Shown: piece by piece, positions 6,585 to 10,118 of the stretch
Layout of the letters: each line of letters begins with the position of its first letter
Numbering within the stretch: position 1 is the stretch's first letter
Assembly (NCBI GenBank): GCA_964607865.1
Contig: CAZSLZ010000121.1
Coordinates: 1 to 10,118, forward strand
DNA from: CAZSLZ01 sp964607865
GTDB taxonomy: Bacteria > Vulcanimicrobiota > JAJTBE01 > CAZSLZ01
Direction of reading: 5' to 3'
DNA: 10,118 bases
Translations under genes and position numbers: made by a program
The notes under the pieces: model-generated
The model's database searches: none
Told to the model about the DNA's origin: nothing
The model's input: the letters and a program-made list of their open reading frames with translations, nothing else

Positions 6585-7229
6585 TTATTCAATCGTATTT
6601 TCAATCTCATCCAGTTCTTTTATAAGATTTCTGGTTCCCAAACTGAACTCTTCCTTCTTATTGTGAAAGTCATCTCTCAGAATTTCCTGGTAAGCGGGGT
6701 TATTGTCAGCTTTTTTAACTCTTAAATGAAGTTTTCTGTAAACAAAATCGGCAAGTTCTCTGCTGACCTTGTTCAGGTGTTTCAGGTCCTGGTCTTTCAA
6801 AATGGTTATTTCCTTACCGTTTTTTTGAATCAGGTTTAAAATATATTCTGGTGGCGCCGGTAAGTTGTATTGGTGGTTTCTTTTGGCATAGTGGGATGAA
6901 TGCAGCCGGTGGGTAATGTCAATATCCTGAATATATAACTCTTCTATTTCGTTGAAATAAAGTGTGAACCAGCCACCGCCCGACAATTTGTATCCCTGAA
7001 TTTTTTCCTTGCTGCGATCGCATTTAACAGAATTGCTTAAGAAAGATAATTTATTTGTTATTCCCAGATAAAAAAATAAAATAAAAAGCGGTACGGTAAA
7101 ATATAAAGAAATGGGAGTTGATACCCCCAGAAAAATTAATGCAATGAACGAGAAAACAGAAACAATTAAAAACTGTTCAATCAGGGTTTTTGATCTGACT
7201 TCCAGTTTATCGTGTTCTTTTTTGATCAT
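6585..7229 (-). CDS. Two-helix membrane protein with possible PH-like cytoplasmic domain
   Basis: The 214-residue protein begins with a charged N-terminus, then two membrane helices at about residues 19-38 and 42-58 with a very short connection. A cytoplasmic domain of about 150 residues follows. This domain starts with alternating strands, including a SGGGWFTLYFNEIEELYI segment, and ends in a charged helix. The order (two helices, strand-rich domain with GG and F-x-E-I elements, closing helix) resembles bacterial membrane-anchored PH-like proteins; this is my inference from the pattern, not a firm family match. ATG at 7227-7229 has GGGGG 6-7 nt upstream and a 17-bp-spaced promoter at 7259-7287. 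Its stop lies only 5 nt from the stop of the convergent KAP NTPase gene, so their transcripts probably overlap. The function is unknown. Confidence 0.8.
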   Translation of the reverse strand: MIKKEHDKLEVRSKTLIEQFLIVSVFSFIALIFLGVSTPISLYFTVPLFILFFYLGITNKLSFLSNSVKCDRSKEKIQGYKLSGGGWFTLYFNEIEELYIQDIDITHRLHSSHYAKRNHQYNLPAPPEYILNLIQKNGKEITILKDQDLKHLNKVSRELADFVYRKLHLRVKKADNNPAYQEILRDDFHNKKEEFSLGTRNLIKELDEIENTIE

Positions 7230-7258
7230 GGTTTTCCCCCTGTAATTTTATAGTTACT

Positions 7259-7287
7259 ATTTTACAATACAATTTCTAAAAAATCAA
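7259..7287 (-). promoter_or_regulatory. Promoter of the two-helix membrane protein gene
   Basis: On the minus strand TTGATT (7287-7282) and TAAAAT (7264-7259) are separated by exactly 17 bp. Transcription would begin near 7252, leaving a leader of about 23 nt that includes the G-rich ribosome-binding site before ATG 7229. It is divergent to the tRNA promoter about 45 bp away. Confidence 0.65.
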
Positions 7288-7331
7288 TTGATAAAATTTT
7301 ATAAAAAATATTGATATGAATAAAAAAACCG

Positions 7332-7360
7332 TTGACAATAACTTTCATTTGCAATATAAT
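7332..7360 (+). promoter_or_regulatory. Consensus sigma-70 promoter of the tRNA-Leu gene
   Basis: A perfect TTGACA (7332-7337) and a perfect TATAAT (7355-7360) are separated by 17 bp, the optimal spacing. Transcription would start near 7367, about 23 nt before the mature tRNA 5' end. This strength suits a stable RNA gene. Confidence 0.92.
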
Positions 7361-7389
7361 ATTTCCGTTCTCTTTCATAGAGGCTCGTT

Positions 7390-7471
7390 GCGGAGGTGGC
7401 GGAATCGGTAGACGCGTACGTTTGAGGGGCGTATGCCTTACGGCGTGGGGGTTCGAGTCCCCCCCTCCGCA
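7390..7471 (+). tRNA. tRNA-Leu, anticodon GAG
   Basis: A complete type II tRNA decoding CUC and CUU leucine codons. The acceptor arm is GCGGAGG (7390-7396) with CCTCCGC (7464-7470) and discriminator A at 7471. The D arm is GCG...CGC with GGTAGA in the loop. The anticodon stem TACGT/GCGTA encloses the loop TTGAGGG, with anticodon GAG after U33. A long variable arm (TGCC-TTA-CGGC region) is typical of Leu and Ser tRNAs. The T arm is GGGGG-TTCGAGT-CCCCC (7447-7463). The discriminator A and the GAG anticodon identify leucine. The 3' CCA is not encoded and must be added by nucleotidyltransferase. It is a single-gene unit with its own consensus promoter and terminator. Confidence 0.96.
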
Positions 7472-7478
7472 TATTTTT

Positions 7479-7514
7479 AAAGGGACTGTCCTGAACGGAT
7501 AGTCTCTTTTGTTT
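7479..7514 (+). terminator. Intrinsic terminator of the tRNA gene
   Basis: AAAGGGACTGTCC (7479-7491) pairs with GGATAGTCTCTTT (7497-7509), a 13-bp stem with two G-U pairs and the loop TGAAC. TTTTGTTT follows. It lies 8 nt after the mature tRNA end. Confidence 0.88.
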
Positions 7515-7540
7515 AGTTCAATAAATAATCAAACCCCGTT

Positions 7541-7765
7541 ATTGCCCGGTTTCGAAGAAACCGTGGCAATCTCAATTTAGATTGGGTTGGTTCCATACCC
7601 ACTTATCTTGCGTCCGTGAGCGACTGGATTTTTGCCGGGTAAAAAAGCTACATTGCGAACAACATGTTTTCCCATTCTTAATGGGATTCCCCAATTCAAA
7701 ATTGGGCGAACGATATATTCCCCATTCTTAATGGGGCACGTCGCTGGCGCTCCTCGCCATGACGA
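7541..7765. repeat. Hairpin-rich intergenic repeat cluster
   Basis: This gene-free stretch between the tRNA terminator and the GerW gene holds five short inverted repeats in about 200 bp. The first is a 13-bp stem with one bulged T and a GAA loop (7541-7570). Then come CAATCT/AGATTG (7567-7584), CCCATT-CTT-AATGGG (7671-7685), CCCAATT-CAA-AATTGGG (7690-7706) and CCCCATT-CTT-AATGGGG (7720-7736). The third and fifth share the same 15-bp core 50 bp apart. The right end (7737-7765), read on the minus strand, starts TCGTCATGGCGAGGAGCGCC. That resembles the CGTCATTGCGAGGAGCG-type intergenic repeats I know from several bacterial phyla; the nearby GGCAATCTC at 7565-7573 matches their other end. No ORF here looks coding. 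It is probably a degenerate composite of non-autonomous repeats. Confidence 0.6.
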
Positions 7766-7790
7766 AATTAGAATTTTTCAACTTGTAAAC

Positions 7791-7820
7791 AAAGAAGCTA
7801 CCCTGAAGGGCAGCTTCTTT
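7791..7820 (-). terminator. Terminator of the DUF2953-GerW transcript, possibly bidirectional
   Basis: AAAGAAGCT and AGCTTCTTT (7791-7799 with 7812-7820) enclose CCCT/AGGG (7801-7804 with 7807-7810) and a 2-base centre, with a single A-C mismatch. It starts 12 nt after the GerW stop. T-rich sequence flanks both sides, so it may stop transcription in either direction. Confidence 0.88.
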
Positions 7821-7832
7821 TCCTTAAGTTTA

Positions 7833-8176
7833 TTATTCAGGCGCAGTCTTTTTGTCTTTGTTTTTCATCAGGTCCCTAATTACACTTCCGGTCCTGTCAA
7901 TCATATTGGGCATATTTTCGAAAACTGCTTCCAGCCCTTTGCCTCTGCCCACACTGAGCAGGTTGACCTCGTTGCCGGCAGCTACCAGAAAGGCAATAGG
8001 CTCTACTTTCAGCCCGCCTCCGCCACCGCTTCCCGTGTTTTCAGCGCCCTTTCCAGAGCCACCTACTCCAAAGCCCATACTTACGCTGATAAGCCGATAA
8101 CCGTTTCGGTCCGGGCAATATCCTTAAATGTAGAAGTAATGGTTTTGCTGATATCGTCAGCCATGTTTTCTGCCAT
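7833..8176 (-). pseudogene. ytfJ: GerW/YtfJ-family spore protein gene, frame-disrupted
   Basis: GerW (YtfJ) is a small spore protein needed for germination in Bacillus subtilis; the family is wider than spore formers. The N-terminal frame starts at ATG 8176, 7 nt after a strong AAGGAGGG site, and gives MAENMADD..., then FKDIARTETVIG, the usual lead-in. It then hits TAA at 8083-8081. The remainder continues in another frame as LISVSMGFGVGGSG, a glycine-rich loop (SGGGGG), the hallmark PIAFLV core, and ends at 7833. About ten residues normally found between VIG and the IIPVSKV-like strand are missing. The lesion therefore looks like a deletion of 3n+1 nt rather than a simple one-base slip. An ATG 2 nt after the premature stop (8078) could allow reinitiation of an 81-residue fragment. 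It lies directly after the DUF2953 gene, with the ribosome-binding site abutting that stop, the same order as ytfI-ytfJ. Confidence 0.8.
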
Positions 8177-8189
8177 ATTTATCCCTCCT

Positions 8190-8829
8190 TTATTTTAGTC
8201 TTTTGTATAGTTTGTAAATTCTGAAACAGGGCATTTTTGCCAGAAATTTCAGAGTTTCACCCAGTATTTTTGAAGGCATTATAAAAAATTCAGCTACAAT
8301 GTAATTGTTTCCCACAAAATTTGGTACCAGGCATATCCTGTCATTACAGAAAGGGCCCAGCAGGCCGTAGAGCAACCCATTCTGGTAAGGGTCTTCCAGG
8401 CAGATAGTACTTTCAATGAAGCTGATATGAACCAGGCTGAACAGGCCTTTTATATAATTACTCAGGTTTTTCAGAGAATCAATAAGAACCTGGTGGTTTT
8501 CAAACAATATAACCAGCTTATTTTTTATGGCTTTCATCTCAATTTTCTCTGCCCCGGTTCGAGTTTCTTCTCGAGGTTTTTCTTCTTCTGTATCTATTTT
8601 TTTTATCATGGTTTGCAGATGGGTAAACCCTTTTTTGGTAATGAACCTGTATCGGAAACCCCATTGGTTTTCGATTTTTTCCATATTAATATAACCGCCG
8701 GGGAAAATCAGGGAATAATGATTGGAAAACAGAGTTCACATAAAACTTGACCGGGGTAAAAATAACATAAACAAAAGTAATCATGGCGAAGAACAATATA
8801 ACAAGAAAAAAAATACCCAGATAAATCAA
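8190..8829 (-). pseudogene. ytfI: DUF2953 (YtfI-like) membrane-anchored protein gene with a +1 frameshift
   Basis: Function is unknown; the family typically has one N-terminal membrane helix and sits next to ytfJ. Translation probably starts at TTG 8829, 5 nt after AGGGGG. It gives a membrane helix (about residues 2-24) and the VKFYV-like lead-out before TAA at 8688-8686. Dropping one base in the CCCC run (plus-strand G4 at 8700-8703) joins DF to PGGYINMEKIENQWGF and restores a 212-residue protein of usual family length. The C-terminal half contains EDPYQNGLLYGLLGPF, matching the GtgDPa-TG-lyGl pattern of the family, and a basic C-terminus. Without that change, a 164-residue piece from ATG 8684 would lack the membrane anchor. 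It may be a true mutation or a homopolymer error. It is co-directional with the ankyrin gene 45 nt upstream and with GerW downstream. Confidence 0.72.
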
Positions 8830-8874
8830 GGAATCCCCCTGTAGTTATTTATAGTATCTAACTACTGAAAAAAA

Positions 8875-9618
8875 TTAATTGTTCCCCTTACCATTGTTTT
8901 TGTTTTTCTCAATTAACTGGCTTATTTCCCTGTTGTGGTTTTCATCGGCGGAAGAAACTACAGTAACTCCGTTCTGGTCTGCCAGATATGGATTGGCGCC
9001 GGCTTTCAGCAGTAAATCAATCATATCCTTATTTTTATTCTCCATTGCCAGGTGAAGAGGTGTCTTGCCGTACTCCAGATCCGCCCGGTTGACATCCACC
9101 CCATTTTCAATGAGTATCCGGGCGGTTTCCAGGCGATTGTTTATCACTGCTGCCCTGAGAGGCGATATGGCCAGGTTCTCATCACCAGCTTCAATATCGG
9201 CGCCTTCTTCCAATAGGAGAACCACCAATTCATTTGTCCCCCGTCCCGAGGCCAGGGAAAGGGCAGTCCAGCCATCCTTGGTTTTGGCATTGACATCGGC
9301 GCCTGAAGATATTAAGATTCTGGCAGTTTCCACAGCTTTGCGGGATTGTTCTGCGCTGAATTCAGGAATGGCATGTTTTTTGAGCAGGATCCTGCCAAAA
9401 ATTCTTTTATGGCCCGCCCCCGCCAGGCGGTGCAGAGGAGTCCAGTTGTATTTATCCTTGCAGGTGAAAACCAGTTCCGGGTTTTCTTTGACAAGAAGCT
9501 GAACCCGTTCGAAATCGAAATTATCGGCGGCGTCATGAATACTCCGGTTTTGAGGGCTAAAACAGGAACATTGTATTATTAACAAGCAAAATAGTAGGAT
9601 TAAAATTAATTTTTTCAT
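8875..9618 (-). CDS. Exported ankyrin-repeat protein, possibly a lipoprotein
   Basis: The 247-residue protein begins with a signal peptide: MKK, then a leucine/isoleucine core (about residues 4-15) ending in CSCFS. Cys17 or Cys19 could be lipidated, but neither has a standard lipobox, so plain cleavage is also possible. The rest is about six ankyrin repeats, with clear units at WTPLHRLAGAGHK, WTALSLASGRGTN, SPLRAAVINNRLE and KTPLHLAMENKNK, and a longer insertion after the second repeat (about residues 78-90). It ends with a Lys/Asn-rich tail. Unlike the other ankyrin gene in the window it is intact. ATG 9618 has GGAG 6 nt upstream. A terminator lies immediately upstream, so it needs its own promoter; TTGGCA and TAAAAA 17 bp apart overlap that terminator. 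An extracytoplasmic binding role is likely, partner unknown. Confidence 0.88.
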   Translation of the reverse strand: MKKLILILLFCLLIIQCSCFSPQNRSIHDAADNFDFERVQLLVKENPELVFTCKDKYNWTPLHRLAGAGHKRIFGRILLKKHAIPEFSAEQSRKAVETARILISSGADVNAKTKDGWTALSLASGRGTNELVVLLLEEGADIEAGDENLAISPLRAAVINNRLETARILIENGVDVNRADLEYGKTPLHLAMENKNKDMIDLLLKAGANPYLADQNGVTVVSSADENHNREISQLIEKNKNNGKGNN

Positions 9619-9641
9619 TTTAAACTCCGGTCGGTTTATTA

Positions 9642-9669
9642 AAAAAGCGGATTTTTACATCCGCTTTTT
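9642..9669 (-). terminator. Perfect terminator of the metallophosphatase gene
   Basis: AAAAAGCGGAT (9642-9652) and ATCCGCTTTTT (9659-9669) form an 11-bp perfect stem with a 6-nt loop. On the minus strand it is preceded by A-rich and followed by T-rich sequence. It starts 22 nt after the metallophosphatase stop. The symmetry would also let it act on plus-strand transcripts. Confidence 0.92.
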
Positions 9670-9690
9670 ACATTTGCCAATTTATATTTG

Positions 9691-10118
9691 TTATCCTCTA
9701 TCTTCCCATTTGTGAACAATCTGATTAATTTCCGGGTCGGGCTCGGTGTTGTAGGTTCGAACCGGATAGAGGGTTGAGTTGATCTGGTGAATTTTCTTGG
9801 AGCTGCCGTCATAATTAATAGTCATTTTACCCACCATATAACCGTAACCGCCGGCTTCCACCAGGGGCACCACCTGGCCGTCGGGATCCTGCACACTTAT
9901 GGGCCTGTCGGTGGTTTGATGATCGTGGCCGCCAATCATGACATCGATTCCCCGAACCCTGCGGATAGTATCCTGGTTGTTGCCCAGGTTATCATGGCTC
10001 AACACCACAATGAAATTGGCGCCGTCTTTTTTCATCTGAGGTATGGTTTTTCTCAACGTGTCTTCAGTATCAAGTACCTTCCAGCCATCAGCTACCAGGG
10101 GATGGGCGCTGGTGGCCA
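9691..10118 (-). CDS. C-terminal part of a calcineurin-like metallophosphatase (5'-nucleotidase type)
   Basis: The frame is open through the right edge, so the N-terminus is outside; the TTG at 10056 is not a real start. The visible 142 residues match the second half of the UshA/5'-nucleotidase metallophosphatase domain. NFIVVLSHDNLG carries the histidine that binds metal, and GIDVMIGGHDHQ carries the GHxH motif, followed by the strand pair around GQVVPLVEAGGYGYMVGKM. Such enzymes hydrolyse nucleotides or related phosphoesters with a two-metal centre, usually outside the cytoplasm. The protein stops soon after DPEINQIVHKW, where UshA-type enzymes normally continue into a substrate-recognition C-terminal domain. 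It therefore seems to be a stand-alone catalytic domain; a perfect terminator right after the stop supports a true end. The substrate cannot be told from this part. Confidence 0.88.
   Translation of the reverse strand, partial: ATSAHPLVADGWKVLDTEDTLRKTIPQMKKDGANFIVVLSHDNLGNNQDTIRRVRGIDVMIGGHDHQTTDRPISVQDPDGQVVPLVEAGGYGYMVGKMTINYDGSSKKIHQINSTLYPVRTYNTEPDPEINQIVHKWEDRG

Noticed and set aside
7447..7471. Attachment site at the tRNA-Leu 3' end
   Set aside because: No direct copy of the tRNA 3' end is visible in the window; the GGTTCGAGT at about 8554 is only a short chance match, and no integrase is present.
7671..7736. CRISPR-like array
   Set aside because: The repeated 15-bp hairpin occurs only twice with a third variant between; there are no regular spacers and no cas genes.
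7632..8198. Long plus-strand ORF of 188 residues
   Set aside because: It runs antisense to the GerW gene and through the hairpin cluster and terminator; its start lies in repeat DNA and the minus strand carries clear family motifs.
8427..8750. Plus-strand ORF of 107 residues
   Set aside because: Antisense of the DUF2953 gene, whose signature motif lies on the minus strand.

Overview
The window looks like bacterial chromosome of moderate-to-low GC, with AT-rich intergenic gaps, good purine-rich ribosome-binding sites and consensus sigma-70-type promoters. The best taxonomic hint is the pair at 7833-8829 (minus strand): a DUF2953 (YtfI-like) gene directly followed by a GerW/YtfJ-type spore-protein gene, an order familiar from Bacilli and Clostridia. 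This points to a Firmicutes-like or related lineage. The assignment is tentative, because GerW-family proteins also occur outside spore formers. Two ankyrin-repeat genes and a soluble KAP-type NTPase give the region an accessory flavour.

Left part (1-2916, plus strand): the tail of an unrecognised gene overlaps by 41 nt a beta-class SAM-dependent DNA methyltransferase, which may be a restriction-modification pair. A consensus promoter then drives a 270-residue, highly charged helical protein that ends in a clear terminator. Next is an orphan 154-residue alpha/beta protein with a faint resemblance to phage tail-terminator proteins.

Middle part (2917-6579, plus strand): a probable promoter leads into two small unrecognised ORFs and an ankyrin gene with membrane helices at both ends. 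The ankyrin gene is broken by a frameshift near an A6 run. A structured 3' region and a strong terminator follow. Then comes a 695-residue KAP-family P-loop NTPase without obvious membrane helices. It converges, with only 5 nt between stop codons, on a minus-strand gene for a two-helix membrane protein with a possible PH-like cytoplasmic domain.

Right part (7230-10118): divergent promoters serve that membrane gene and a type II tRNA-Leu(GAG), which is followed by its own terminator. A gene-free stretch of about 300 bp is packed with short hairpins. It ends in a sequence resembling a widespread CGTCATTGCGAGGAGCG-type intergenic repeat. The rest reads leftward: a partial metallophosphatase (5'-nucleotidase-like) with a perfect terminator, an exported ankyrin protein, then the DUF2953 and GerW genes, both disrupted.

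Three of the roughly dozen protein genes carry frame-breaking lesions, two of them at homopolymers. Either this locus is decaying or the assembly has uncorrected indels; raw reads would settle it. No complete, clearly novel multi-gene system is provable from the sequence alone. The most promising candidates are the methyltransferase with its overlapping partner, the KAP NTPase with its convergent membrane neighbour, and the hairpin cluster.
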